The position numbers were made by a program, and so were the translations under genes. A stretch of DNA of 64,000 nucleotides. It comes from Verrucomicrobiales bacterium. GTDB lineage: Bacteria > Verrucomicrobiota > Verrucomicrobiia > Limisphaerales > J093. The stretch is taken from contig JACKPV010000022.1 in NCBI GenBank assembly GCA_024233305.1, positions 620,001 to 684,000 on the forward strand, in the 5' to 3' direction. The notes beneath the pieces were generated by a model. That model was not told where the DNA came from. It made no database searches and worked only from the letters and a program-made list of their open reading frames with translations. Every line of letters starts with the position of its first letter. The first letter of the stretch is position 1. This document shows positions 18,147 to 26,410 of this stretch, piece after piece.

Positions 18147-19282
18147 ACGCGCCAGCCTCCATCCCTCCGGACAAAGCCACCCTCCGCGAAAGGGCTTCTC
18201 GCATCGTGGAAAGCCGAAGCCGGGGGTTCAGCCTGATCGAACTCCTGGGCGTGCTGGCGATCATGGTGATCCTCACCGCCAGCGTCGTACCGCCGATCTT
18301 CCGCCAAATGCGGATCGCCGAGCAGCAATCCGAAGCCGGCTCGGTCGAGGCCATTGCCAAAGCCTTCGAGCAAGTGGTCCGGGAAAGCAAGGTGCTCCCC
18401 GGTTCCGCGGACTGGCTGAACCTCGTCCAGACCGCCCTGGACCGTCCGCCGCAGAGCCTGGGGTTCGGTGCCGGCGGCTGCCCGCGGGAGATGATTTACC
18501 ACCCGCTCTGCCCCATCAGCCCCGGTGAGAATGCCAATGAGCAGACCGCCGCCGGGTTCCAGAGCATCCCGCCGGGGTTCGATCGGGTAATGGTCGTGTC
18601 CACCGTCCGGGACTCGCTCCCGACGGCCTACTTGCCGGAATCCCCCAAGGCCTTCGAGGCCCTCTGGAATCTCGAACCCCATCGCCGCCCGGCCGGCTGG
18701 TCGGCCGAGGCGCTGCCCGATCCCGATGATCTCCAGATCGCCCGGATCGATCTGAACCGGCTCATGCACCAGGTGGTGATCAACAACGTCACCAGCGACA
18801 GCTCCCCGGCCCGGATCTCGCTGGAAGAGAACGGCACGGTGTTCAGCATCGCCCGGCAGGAGCCCAGTGTTCCCTGGCAGACCAGCTTCATCCACGGCAC
18901 CGGTCTCAACCTGCACGGCCCCGACGGACAGGTCTGGGCCCGCGAACTCATCAATGGAGATCGCACGCTTTACTACGGCGACAACGGCTGGGGCCTTTCC
19001 CCACCGCCCGGTCCCGGGGACATCAGCTCCACCGTGATCCCGCTGGTCGAGGCCTTCCTGGCAGCCGAGTTCCCCGACGCCAAGAACAACCAGCGACCCC
19101 GCGCCGCCATTGACGAATTGTATCGCACCCTCTGGACCTACATGGACTGGGCGGAGGCCGGCTTCCTCGAGGGAGGCAACAACAAGAACCAAGCCCCGGA
19201 TGCCTATGTGGTCCGCTCCACGGTGGCGCGACTGAACCAAGGCACGTTGAACCTGATCGGCTCCGGCGGCGGCGGGAATTAG
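18143..19282 (+). CDS. Large pseudopilin-like protein, paralogue 3
   Basis: 379 residues. Prepilin site SRG|FSLIELLGVLAIMVILTA with Glu5 is a textbook type IV pilin N-terminus after a 28-residue leader. The globular domain matches paralogues 1, 2 and 4: CPREMIYHP, RVMVVSTVRD, ALWNLEPH, DPDDLQIARIDL, FIHGTGLNL and LYYGDNGWG. It ends in a Gly-rich tail. The start overlaps the previous stop (ATGA) and paralogue 4 begins 38 bp downstream. A pseudopilin role is inferred from the N-terminus, the cluster and the nearby secretion core. Confidence 0.85.
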   Translation: MNAPASIPPDKATLRERASRIVESRSRGFSLIELLGVLAIMVILTASVVPPIFRQMRIAEQQSEAGSVEAIAKAFEQVVRESKVLPGSADWLNLVQTALDRPPQSLGFGAGGCPREMIYHPLCPISPGENANEQTAAGFQSIPPGFDRVMVVSTVRDSLPTAYLPESPKAFEALWNLEPHRRPAGWSAEALPDPDDLQIARIDLNRLMHQVVINNVTSDSSPARISLEENGTVFSIARQEPSVPWQTSFIHGTGLNLHGPDGQVWARELINGDRTLYYGDNGWGLSPPPGPGDISSTVIPLVEAFLAAEFPDAKNNQRPRAAIDELYRTLWTYMDWAEAGFLEGGNNKNQAPDAYVVRSTVARLNQGTLNLIGSGGGGN

Positions 19283-19320
19283 CCCGGCTGAAGCCCCGCC
19301 TCCCCGCCCGTTTCCCGCGT

Positions 19321-20415
19321 ATGAAGCTCCTTCCTCCCCGCTCCTCCCGGTCAGCGACCGGCATGGCGCTGACCGCCTTGGTCGCCCTGCTGTTCGTCGT
19401 CACCACCGCCGCCCTGACCGCCGGCTTTGTATTGATTCGACACTACGACCTGGTCAGCCGGCAGGAGGAGAAGATCGCCATGGCGGAACTGCGCCAGACC
19501 CTGGAGCGATTCGTGATGGACGCCGGCAACATCCCCCCGCCCGTCCAAACGCTGGGGCTGTTGTCGATGTGCTCGGGGCTCTCCCGGGAACAGGCCGAGG
19601 TCAACCGGGCCGGCAACCCGCGCGCCCTGATCGCCGATCCGGGAATGGGCCTCGGCCCGCAAGGCACCGGCGGTCTGCCCTACGCCCAGAACCGGTTTGG
19701 ATCCCTCCCCCCGCTTCGCCCGCGCCTCCTGCTCGTTTCCTCGGTGGGGGCTCCCTTGCCAGAAGAGATCATCACCGGGGCGACGCTGAGGCAGAAGGAC
19801 TTCGACGCCATCTGGTCCACCCCGCAGGGAATCATGCCCGCCGACTGGGAGTGGGAGGGCGACCCCAATGACCTGTGCGTCGAACAAATCCACCTCGGCC
19901 CGCTGTTCACCGAAGTCACCCTGCGCTATTACGCCGACGACGCCAGCCATTTCGGCACCTACGCCGTCGCCAGCCACCCGGTACCGAACGACCTTCCGGC
20001 CCTGCTCTCCACCAACACCTTCCGCACGCACTTGCTGCGGGGGAGCTTCCTTTCTCTCTACGGAACCGACGGGGCCCTCCAATTTCGGGACATCCTCCAG
20101 GACGATGGGCTCATCTACACCTGTCGCGACGGCGTGTGGCATCGGGGAATGGGGAACCTCGGAAGCCGGGTCGGACCGGTGATCCGTCACCCGACACCGG
20201 AGGAGTTCAGCGACTGTGTTGCCGCCTTCATGTCGCCCGAAGTTCCGCTCTGGTCGGACAACGACTCGGCCGGCAAGGAAGACTTGGTGCTCGCCCTGCT
20301 GCAGTTTCTGCAAACCGGGGCGGAAGACAACCAGGGCGGGGCAATGGACGAAGCTCAGGAGGAGCTGATTGACGTCCTGGTGGCCTTTACCGGCGCGAAT
20401 CCGAACAAGCCCTGA
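19321..20415 (+). CDS. Large pseudopilin-like protein, paralogue 4, GspK-like N-terminus
   Basis: 364 residues. The N-terminal helix (MALTALVALLFVVTTAAL) follows a short leader ending SATG but has Thr rather than Glu at position 5. Loss of Glu5 is the feature of tip pseudopilin GspK, so this one may cap the fibre; that is inference. The rest is homologous to the three preceding proteins: PRALIADPGMGLG, RLLLVSSVGAPLP, IWSTPQG, DPNDLCVEQIHL, LLRGSFLSL and YTCRDGVWHRG. Last gene of the cluster, followed 67 bp later by the rpsT promoter. Confidence 0.75.
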   Translation: MKLLPPRSSRSATGMALTALVALLFVVTTAALTAGFVLIRHYDLVSRQEEKIAMAELRQTLERFVMDAGNIPPPVQTLGLLSMCSGLSREQAEVNRAGNPRALIADPGMGLGPQGTGGLPYAQNRFGSLPPLRPRLLLVSSVGAPLPEEIITGATLRQKDFDAIWSTPQGIMPADWEWEGDPNDLCVEQIHLGPLFTEVTLRYYADDASHFGTYAVASHPVPNDLPALLSTNTFRTHLLRGSFLSLYGTDGALQFRDILQDDGLIYTCRDGVWHRGMGNLGSRVGPVIRHPTPEEFSDCVAAFMSPEVPLWSDNDSAGKEDLVLALLQFLQTGAEDNQGGAMDEAQEELIDVLVAFTGANPNKP

Positions 20416-20482
20416 CGCACACCCGCCCTGCTCTCCGGCCCGATGGCGCGAGCACAGACCACAAAACGGGAAAAACCGGGCG

Positions 20483-20510
20483 TTGACATCGTTGCCCGAG
20501 GGCGTAGCAT
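20483..20510 (+). promoter_or_regulatory. Sigma-70 promoter of rpsT
   Basis: TTGACA at 20483-20488, 16-bp spacer, TAGCAT at 20505-20510 (4 of 6 to consensus). The predicted transcription start is about 25 bp before the rpsT ATG. Confidence 0.65.
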
Positions 20511-20540
20511 CTTGCTCCTTTGTTGAGGGAATAGTCGAAT

Positions 20541-20804
20541 ATGCCGAATACACTGTCAGCCGAACGCCGCGTGCGGAGCAACGCCCGCCGGCAGTTGCGC
20601 AACCGCAGCGAGAAGTCGCGGGTCAAGACGCTTGAGAAGACCTACCTGAACCTGGCTTCGAGCGGCGACCGCGAAAAAGCAACCTCGGCGTTGCGCGATG
20701 TAACCTCCGCCCTCGACAAGGCGGCCAAACGCGGGGTGATCCACTGGGCAACCGTGAACCGCAAGAAGTCACGACTCGCGGTGAAGCTGCCCGCGGCAGC
20801 CTGA
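20541..20804 (+). CDS. rpsT: 30S ribosomal protein S20
   Basis: An 87-residue basic protein of the small ribosomal subunit that binds 16S rRNA. Diagnostic features are the N-terminal helix SAERRVRSNARRQLRNRSEK, the central KTLEKTYLNLA and the closing DKAAKRGVIHWATVNRKKSR (S20 'GxIhkn.aaRkKSRL'). Length is typical. It is monocistronic: a promoter lies 31 bp upstream and a terminator 33 bp downstream. The composition is Arg/Lys-rich as expected. Confidence 0.97.
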   Translation: MPNTLSAERRVRSNARRQLRNRSEKSRVKTLEKTYLNLASSGDREKATSALRDVTSALDKAAKRGVIHWATVNRKKSRLAVKLPAAA

Positions 20805-20836
20805 TTCTCGCTCAAGTTCGGACATTCACGATCGCC

Positions 20837-20860
20837 AAGGCGTCCCACCGGACGCCTTTT
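20837..20860 (+). terminator. Intrinsic terminator of rpsT
   Basis: Perfect 9-bp stem AAGGCGTCC (20837-20845) with GGACGCCTT (20850-20858), a 4-base loop, followed by TT and a T-containing stretch. The U-tract is short, but position after rpsT fits. Confidence 0.75.
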
Positions 20861-21010
20861 CGGTGTTTCCACCCGGCCCCGGAACGTCGCTCGATCCGCC
20901 CCTCGGACGGTTCTACCGCTTCAGGGAGGCCGCGCAGCGCCCCCCTCGGAAATTCGCTGCTCCGCAGCTGCGGCTTGCTCTGCCTGAGGGCGATGGGGCA
21001 AAACCAACGC

Positions 21011-22429
21011 ATGCGCGCCTTCCTGCGGTTTCTCAGATCCGCTCCCGCCCTGGTAATGGCGGTCTGCGGAGCAGCCCCAGCCACGCCAGGACCGAACATT
21101 CTCCTCGTCTTCGTCGACGACATGGGCTGGGGCGACTTCTCCTGTTTCGGGAACCGCCGGACCACCACGGAACACATTGACCGCCTGGCGGCGGAGGGGC
21201 TGCGGTTCGAACAGTTCTACGTCAACTCGCCGATCTGCTCTCCCTCCCGCGCCGCCATCTCGACCGGCCAGTATCCGCAGCGCTGGCGCATCAACTCCTA
21301 TCTCGACAACCGTCGCCGCAACGATGACCGGGGCGTCGCCCAATGGCTCGATCCGCAGGCTCCGATGCTCGCCCGCATCCTCCATGAAGCGGGCTACGCG
21401 ACCGGTCATTTTGGCAAGTGGCACCTGGGCGGGCAACGGGATGTGGGCGAAGCCCCCTTGATCACCGAATACGGCTTCGACGAATCCCTCACCAACTTCG
21501 AGGGGCTTGGCCCGCGGGTCCTGCCACTCTGCGACGCCCACGACGGAAACCCGCCAAGGCCGCATGCCCTCGGGTCGGACAAACTCGGCCGCGGCCCGGT
21601 CCAGTGGCAGGACCGCTCCCAGGTGACGGCCTCTTTCGTCACGGCGGCGCTTGATTTCATCCGCCGGGCCGAAGCGGCCGACCGTCCGTTCTATGTGAAC
21701 GTCTGGCCCGATGACGTCCATTCCCCATTCTTCCCCCCCGCGGCCCGTCGTGGCGATGGCGCGAAGCGCTCGCTGTACCAGGGCGTGCTGGACACGATGG
21801 ACGAGCAACTCGGCGTGCTTTTCGACTACATCCGGCAGCGGGACAAGCTCCGGGAGAACACCCTCATCCTGGTGTGCTCGGACAATGGCCCGGAAAAAGG
21901 CGCGGGCTCGGCGGGCCCCTTCCGCGGATGCAAGACCATGCTCTACGAAGGCGGTGTCCGATCCCCGCTGGTGGTCTGGGGACCGGCGTGGATTTCCGGC
22001 GAACGCGCCGGACAGGTAAACCGGCAGTCCTTCTTTGCGGCCATCGATCTGGTGCCTTCCCTGCTGGCATTGGTCGGCCTTGCGACGCCGCACGGCATTT
22101 CCTTTGACGGCGAAGCGCTTCCCGAGGTGCTCCTCGGGCGGTCGGCAGACTCCCGCAAAGCCCCGCTCTACTTTCGCCGTCCACCGGATCGCGACACCTT
22201 CTACGGCATCGACAACCTGCCGGATCTCGCCGTGCGCCAGGGACGCTGGAAGTTGCTCTGCGAATACGACGGCGCCAACGCCGAGCTTTACGATCTGGAA
22301 GCCGATCCCTCCGAAACCCACAACGTCTCCGGCGAGAACCCGGATGTGGTGAACCGGCTCCAAACCCGGCTGATCGCGTGGCACCGCGGGCTGCCGCCGG
22401 ACAACGGAGCCACGTTCGGCAAGAACTGA
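21011..22429 (+). CDS. Secreted sulfatase (type I, Cys-type)
   Basis: A 472-residue arylsulfatase-family enzyme that would hydrolyse sulfate esters, probably on polysaccharides, outside the cytoplasm. The start at 21011 gives a signal peptide (FLRSAPALVMAVCGAA); in-frame ATG 20993 is an alternative. Metal ligands are in LLVFVDDMGWGD; the formylglycine site is CSPSR (Cys76 to Arg80) within SPICSPSRAAISTGQYP; further landmarks are FGKWHLGG, DDVHSPFFPP and CSDNGPEKG. Cys76 needs oxidation by a formylglycine-generating enzyme, which is not in the window. No SusC/D-type or glycoside hydrolase genes are adjacent, so the substrate is unknown. Confidence 0.92.
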   Translation: MRAFLRFLRSAPALVMAVCGAAPATPGPNILLVFVDDMGWGDFSCFGNRRTTTEHIDRLAAEGLRFEQFYVNSPICSPSRAAISTGQYPQRWRINSYLDNRRRNDDRGVAQWLDPQAPMLARILHEAGYATGHFGKWHLGGQRDVGEAPLITEYGFDESLTNFEGLGPRVLPLCDAHDGNPPRPHALGSDKLGRGPVQWQDRSQVTASFVTAALDFIRRAEAADRPFYVNVWPDDVHSPFFPPAARRGDGAKRSLYQGVLDTMDEQLGVLFDYIRQRDKLRENTLILVCSDNGPEKGAGSAGPFRGCKTMLYEGGVRSPLVVWGPAWISGERAGQVNRQSFFAAIDLVPSLLALVGLATPHGISFDGEALPEVLLGRSADSRKAPLYFRRPPDRDTFYGIDNLPDLAVRQGRWKLLCEYDGANAELYDLEADPSETHNVSGENPDVVNRLQTRLIAWHRGLPPDNGATFGKN

Positions 22430-22452
22430 CCCGCCCGGATCGACCGGCCGCG

Positions 22453-23118
22453 TCAACCCCGCTTGGCCAGCAGGGCGATCAGCCGGATCATGATCACCAG
22501 CGCCAGCCCCAGCAGCAGCGCCCCCGACACCCGGGCCAGCCCCACCAACCGTCGCTCTGACAAGCGCCGGTGCGCGTGCGTGGCGGCGTAACTGAGCACG
22601 GTGAACCACAGCAGGATCCCGGAGGTCACGCCCGCCACACACACCGCCTTGCCCAGGCGGGAGCTGTCGATCCAGCCGTGGGACAGGAACAGGGAGGACG
22701 CCATCACCCAGAAGACCAGCACGCCGGGATTGCCGAGCACCCGCAGGAAGCCCGTCATGAAGGCAGTGTGCGGATGCAGCTTCGCCTCCACCACCCGCTC
22801 GGTCCGGCTCGCCGACGGCAGGTGTTCGAGCCGCAGGTAGCGCAAACCAATGAAGAGCATGAGGAGAAAACTGATCATTTGCAGCGAGGCCTCCCACCAC
22901 CGGTTCGTGAAGAGTCCCGAGAAGCTCGCGAAGCCAAGCCCGCAGTAGATCCCCTCCATCACGGTCGCTCCGAGCCCGATGCGGAAAGCCCAGCCAAAAC
23001 CGCGGTGCCCCCCTTCGTTGAGGATCGCCGTGTTGATCGGCCCGACCGGCACCGCCGCCATCAGGCCGCTGAGCAGGCCCACCAGAAATGAAAGCCAGAG
23101 GAGCAAGGGATCCATCAT
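22453..23118 (-). CDS. LysE/RhtB-family translocator
   Basis: A 221-residue integral membrane protein with six predicted membrane helices. The N-terminal helix carries the LysE family motif SGLMAAVPVGPINTAIL, and FLRVLGNPGVLVFWVMASS matches the family's second conserved block (GFL..l.NPk...F). These proteins export amino acids or related small molecules. Two adjacent Met codons (23118, 23115) are possible starts; a longer frame to 23205 adds a non-hydrophobic extension and is rejected. Convergent with the sulfatase, 23 bp apart. Confidence 0.8.
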   Translation of the reverse strand: MMDPLLLWLSFLVGLLSGLMAAVPVGPINTAILNEGGHRGFGWAFRIGLGATVMEGIYCGLGFASFSGLFTNRWWEASLQMISFLLMLFIGLRYLRLEHLPSASRTERVVEAKLHPHTAFMTGFLRVLGNPGVLVFWVMASSLFLSHGWIDSSRLGKAVCVAGVTSGILLWFTVLSYAATHAHRRLSERRLVGLARVSGALLLGLALVIMIRLIALLAKRG

Positions 23119-23379
23119 CGCGCACCATCCCGGACGGGCCCCGTCGACGGCGCCGGTTGCGGAATTCGCGTGGCCTTCTGTGGCAGAATCCCGGGCCGTT
23201 GGCAAACCTTCTCCCCGCGCCGCTCACCGCCGCCCTGGCCGGCGTGATCGGGCCATCGCAGGCCGGGGAATCCCTCGAGCTTCCGACCGCACCGCGTTCC
23301 CCCGCGCATTCCGCCCAGTGCCCACCGCAAGGCTCGCATCGGAGTTGCATCCGCCCGCCGCCCGCCGCACACTGCGGCC

Positions 23380-24312
23380 ATGAAGCAATCCCTCAATCGT
23401 CGCTCTTTCATCCAATCCGCGACCCTGGCCACCGGCGCCGCCCTCGCCGCGGCGGTTTCGCCGCGTTCCCGCGTGCTCGCCGCCCCGGCAACCACGGCGC
23501 CGGTCGCGAAACGGCCCACCATTTTCAAGGCGGTCAAGTGGGGCATGATCGACGAGAAGGAACTCTCCGTGGAGGACAAGTTCAGACTGCTTCAGGACCT
23601 CGGCTTCGATGGCGTTGAACTCGACTCCCCCGGGGGCGTCAACAAGGAGGAAGCCCTGGCCGCCAGCCACAAAACCGGCCTGCCCATCCACGGCGTCGTG
23701 GACTCCACCCACTGGCGCATCCGCCTGTCGGACCCGAAACCGGAGATTCGCGAACAGGGTTTGCAGGACTTGCTGACCGCCATCCGGGAGAGCCACCAAT
23801 GCGGCGGCTCGGCAGTGCTGCTGGTCCCCGGTCATGGCAACGACGGCACGCCGGAAGAGGTGTCCGCGCGTTCCCTCGGGCAGATTCAGAAGGCCCTCCC
23901 CCTGGCCGCGAAGCTCGGAGTGCACATCCTTATCGAGAACGTCTGGAACCAGTTCACCTACCAGCACAACGGTCCCGGCGACCAGACCGCCGACCGGCTG
24001 GTCGCGTTCATTGACGCCGCCAACAGTCCCTGGGTGGGCTCCTACTTCGACATCGGCAACCACCGCAAATACGCCACGCCGTCGCAGTGGGTCCGGCAAC
24101 TCGGGCACCGGATCATCAAGCTCGATGTGAAGGATTTCAACCACCAGACGGACAAATGGGCGGAAATCGGTGAGGGCACGGTGGACTGGGACAATGTCCG
24201 GACCGAACTGGGACGGCTCAATTTCTGCGGCTGGGCCACGGCCGAAGTCGGGGGCGGCAATCGTCAGCGTCTGGCTACCATCAAGGCCCAAATGGACCGG
24301 GTGCTTGGCTGA
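23380..24312 (+). CDS. Tat-exported sugar phosphate isomerase/epimerase-like protein
   Basis: A 310-residue TIM-barrel protein of the xylose isomerase-like (AP endonuclease 2) superfamily. The Tat signal is NRRSFIQ at residues 6-12, followed by a hydrophobic Ala-rich stretch. Barrel landmarks: FKAVKWGMIDEK, LGFDGVELDSPGGVN, GLPIHGVVDSTHW, LIENVWNQFTYQ (Glu metal ligand), GSYFDIGNHRKY (Asp) and IIKLDVKDFN, ending with GWATAEVGGGN. Export by Tat suggests a cofactor- or metal-loaded periplasmic enzyme. Such exported isomerases are abundant in Verrucomicrobiota and Planctomycetes; the substrate is unknown. Confidence 0.88.
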   Translation: MKQSLNRRSFIQSATLATGAALAAAVSPRSRVLAAPATTAPVAKRPTIFKAVKWGMIDEKELSVEDKFRLLQDLGFDGVELDSPGGVNKEEALAASHKTGLPIHGVVDSTHWRIRLSDPKPEIREQGLQDLLTAIRESHQCGGSAVLLVPGHGNDGTPEEVSARSLGQIQKALPLAAKLGVHILIENVWNQFTYQHNGPGDQTADRLVAFIDAANSPWVGSYFDIGNHRKYATPSQWVRQLGHRIIKLDVKDFNHQTDKWAEIGEGTVDWDNVRTELGRLNFCGWATAEVGGGNRQRLATIKAQMDRVLG

Positions 24313-24398
24313 CCGCCCGGCGGAAGCCCTCCTTGGAACCGCGGCCGGCGCTCGTCACCGGGGGCGGGCGCGGCACGTCCATCCGTTCGAGGCGCCGT

Positions 24399-25370
24399 TC
24401 AGGTCGCCGGCGGCGGCGGCGTTGTCTCGTTCGCGCAACACCGCTTTCCGCGCTTCGCTGCCAGCAGCGACAGGAGCATGGAAGTGATGATCGTCGTGCC
24501 CACCATCGCCAACGACCAAATCGTCGGCACCACGATCCAGTCGGCGACGAGCATCTTGAAACCCACCAGCACGAGCACGATGGCCAGACCGAACTTCAGG
24601 TAGCAGAAGTAGGCCACCGCCCCCGCCAGCACGAAGTACAACGAGCGCAGACCGAGAATCGCGAAGACGTTGGAAGTAAATATGATAAAGCGGTCCGTCG
24701 TGATTCCGAAAATCGCCGGGATCGAATCCAGGGCAAAAATCAGGTCCGTGGTCTCCACCATCACGAGCACCACGGCCAGCGGGGTGAGGATGCGACGCCC
24801 TTGCTCGAAGGTCGTGAAGCGTTGCGCATCGTAACGCTTGGCCACGGGAAAGAACCGACATACCAACCGGACGACCGGGTTGGCCTCGGGCTGGACCTCG
24901 GCGTCATCGCCCACGAGCATTTTGATGCCCGTGAAGACCAGGAACAGGCCGAACAAGTAGAGGGTCCAATGATAATGCTCCACCAGTTCGGCCCCCAACC
25001 AGATCATGAGTCCCCGCATCGCCAGCGCGCCCATGATGCCCCAGAAAAGGACCCGGTGCTGATAGGCCCTGGGCACCGCGAAATACTGAAAGATCACGGC
25101 GATCACAAAGACGTTGTCCATCGACAGGGACAACTCGATCAGGTAGCCCGTGAGAAATTCCAACGCCGAGTCGCGGCCGAGCACCGGCACCAGGGTCCAG
25201 GCGAACACCAGGGCGGCGAACACCAGGAGGCACGTCCAACCCAACGCCTCGCGAAAACGGACCTCCCTCGCCTGGCGATGGAAAAGGCCCAGGTCCATGG
25301 CCAGGAAGATCAGGACCATCAGCACGAAGCTGGCCCAATGCCACCACTGGATTTGCGACACGGCATCCAT
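24399..25370 (-). CDS. TerC/Alx family membrane protein
   Basis: 323 residues with about eight membrane helices. The TerC signatures are ELSLSMDNVFVIAVIF and TDLIFALDSIPAIFGIT, each with the conserved acidic residues thought to bind metal ions within the membrane, and the YLKFGLAIVLVLVGFKML helix. Family members are linked to manganese export, metalation of exported enzymes and tellurium resistance. The ATG at 25370 is chosen because the preceding in-frame extension is polar and Arg-rich, while residue 1 here leads directly into WWHWASFVLMVLIFLAMDL. Confidence 0.92.
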   Translation of the reverse strand: MDAVSQIQWWHWASFVLMVLIFLAMDLGLFHRQAREVRFREALGWTCLLVFAALVFAWTLVPVLGRDSALEFLTGYLIELSLSMDNVFVIAVIFQYFAVPRAYQHRVLFWGIMGALAMRGLMIWLGAELVEHYHWTLYLFGLFLVFTGIKMLVGDDAEVQPEANPVVRLVCRFFPVAKRYDAQRFTTFEQGRRILTPLAVVLVMVETTDLIFALDSIPAIFGITTDRFIIFTSNVFAILGLRSLYFVLAGAVAYFCYLKFGLAIVLVLVGFKMLVADWIVVPTIWSLAMVGTTIITSMLLSLLAAKRGKRCCANETTPPPPAT

Positions 25371-25529
25371 GAAGCACAGCGAATCTAGCCGCGACTGACG
25401 AAAACTCAAAAGGACGCCTGCGACAACCGGCCGCCGCCGGGGGACGTCCAACCGCGGCCGGGGTTCCGTCACCAACCGCCCGCTGAAGGCGGAAGCGCGC
25501 CCGGCCCACTCGCAACCGGACGCGCCACC

Positions 25530-25560
25530 AAAGAAACAGGGCCGGCATCAGCCGGCCCTG
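25530..25560 (-). terminator. Intrinsic terminator of the outer-membrane protein gene
   Basis: On the minus strand a perfect 10-bp stem (CAGGGCCGGC with GCCGGCCCTG, 25537-25560) with a 4-base loop is followed by TTTCTTT. It begins 20 bp after the stop codon at 25581. Confidence 0.88.
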
Positions 25561-25580
25561 CATGCTCGCTGGCAGGCGGG

Positions 25581-26126
25581 TTAGAAATTGAAACCAACAC
25601 CCGCCGCGTAGATGAACGCACCGTCATCGAACGTGCTGCCGGCGTCACCGGCATCGTCGAAGGCCCACTGCCACTCGAAGTGGCCGAACAGGTAGGTCTT
25701 CTGGAGCACGTAGTATTTCAAGCCCGCCTCGAGGCCGGCCGCGAAACTGTCGTTCACGCCGTCGCCGTAAATGCCGCCGAAGTTGGCCCCGACGTAGGGA
25801 CGGAACTTGTTGCCGAGTTTGAAGTGGTAATCCACCGCCACCCGGGTCTGTCCGGCAACCGCGTCGCCGCCGGCGCCCACCGCGAAACTGAGGTTCTGAC
25901 GAAGCGCGATCTCGAAGGCGTCACTCAGGAAGTAGCCGACGCTGGCATTGAAATTGCCACCGTTGTTGTTGAATTCCTTGTCGCTGGTTCCGCCGCCGCC
26001 CAGGGTGAAATCCCAGTCGCCCTTCGCCATGCCCCAGGCGCCGAGCCCGGCCGCTTGCACGGAACTCGCGCCGAGCGCCAGCCCGAGAAGGCCAACCCCA
26101 ATCGCCAGTTTCTTGCCGTTCTTCAT
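25581..26126 (-). CDS. Outer-membrane beta-barrel protein
   Basis: 181 residues. A signal peptide starts at 26126 (KLAIGVGLLGLALGASSVQA). The mature part shows alternating amphipathic strands (FNASVGYFLSDAFEIALRQ, TRVAVDYHFKLGNKFRPYVG, GLEAGLKYYVLQKTYLFGHF) and ends in GAFIYAAGVGFNF, with the terminal Phe expected of outer-membrane proteins recognised by the BAM complex. Size and strand count fit an eight-stranded OmpW/OmpA-like barrel; any pore or adhesion role is unknown. Gly/Asn-rich loops contain no obvious ligand site. It is monocistronic with its own terminator. Confidence 0.82.
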   Translation of the reverse strand: MKNGKKLAIGVGLLGLALGASSVQAAGLGAWGMAKGDWDFTLGGGGTSDKEFNNNGGNFNASVGYFLSDAFEIALRQNLSFAVGAGGDAVAGQTRVAVDYHFKLGNKFRPYVGANFGGIYGDGVNDSFAAGLEAGLKYYVLQKTYLFGHFEWQWAFDDAGDAGSTFDDGAFIYAAGVGFNF

Positions 26127-26375
26127 AGACTTGTAAGTAAGTATTAGGTTGAGTTGCTCTTTGTTCAGGCTCGCGAGCCGCGTCACCCCGTCGTTCGACC
26201 GCCAAACAGCCCTCGTCGAACTCCGGGACGACTTTCGCCGGACCGCGAACCCGGACGGCTTTTAAGGCGTTGCCGCCCTGCGGTCAAGCACGAGAATCAA
26301 GCCCTATCGACGCACCTTCGCCGATGGCGCCGTCGTCCGTCCGGGGGCCAACGGTTCTTTTCCGGCGTGCTGCAC

Positions 26376-26404
26376 TTGACGCGGAGCCCCTTCCCCACTA
26401 AGCA
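26376..26404 (+). promoter_or_regulatory. Weak candidate promoter of the YchF-like gene
   Basis: TTGACG at 26376-26381 (5 of 6) with TAAGCA at 17 bp spacing, a poor -10. If used, transcription would start within a few bases of the GTG at 26411, leaving almost no leader. Low confidence. The rest of the 284-bp divergent gap (26127-26410) shows no other signal. Confidence 0.25.
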
Positions 26405-26410
26405 CGCCGC

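Noticed and set aside
20921..23350. A minus-strand open frame of 809 codons opposite the sulfatase.
   Set aside because: Covers both the sulfatase (antisense) and the LysE gene in the wrong frame; the sulfatase motifs settle the strand.
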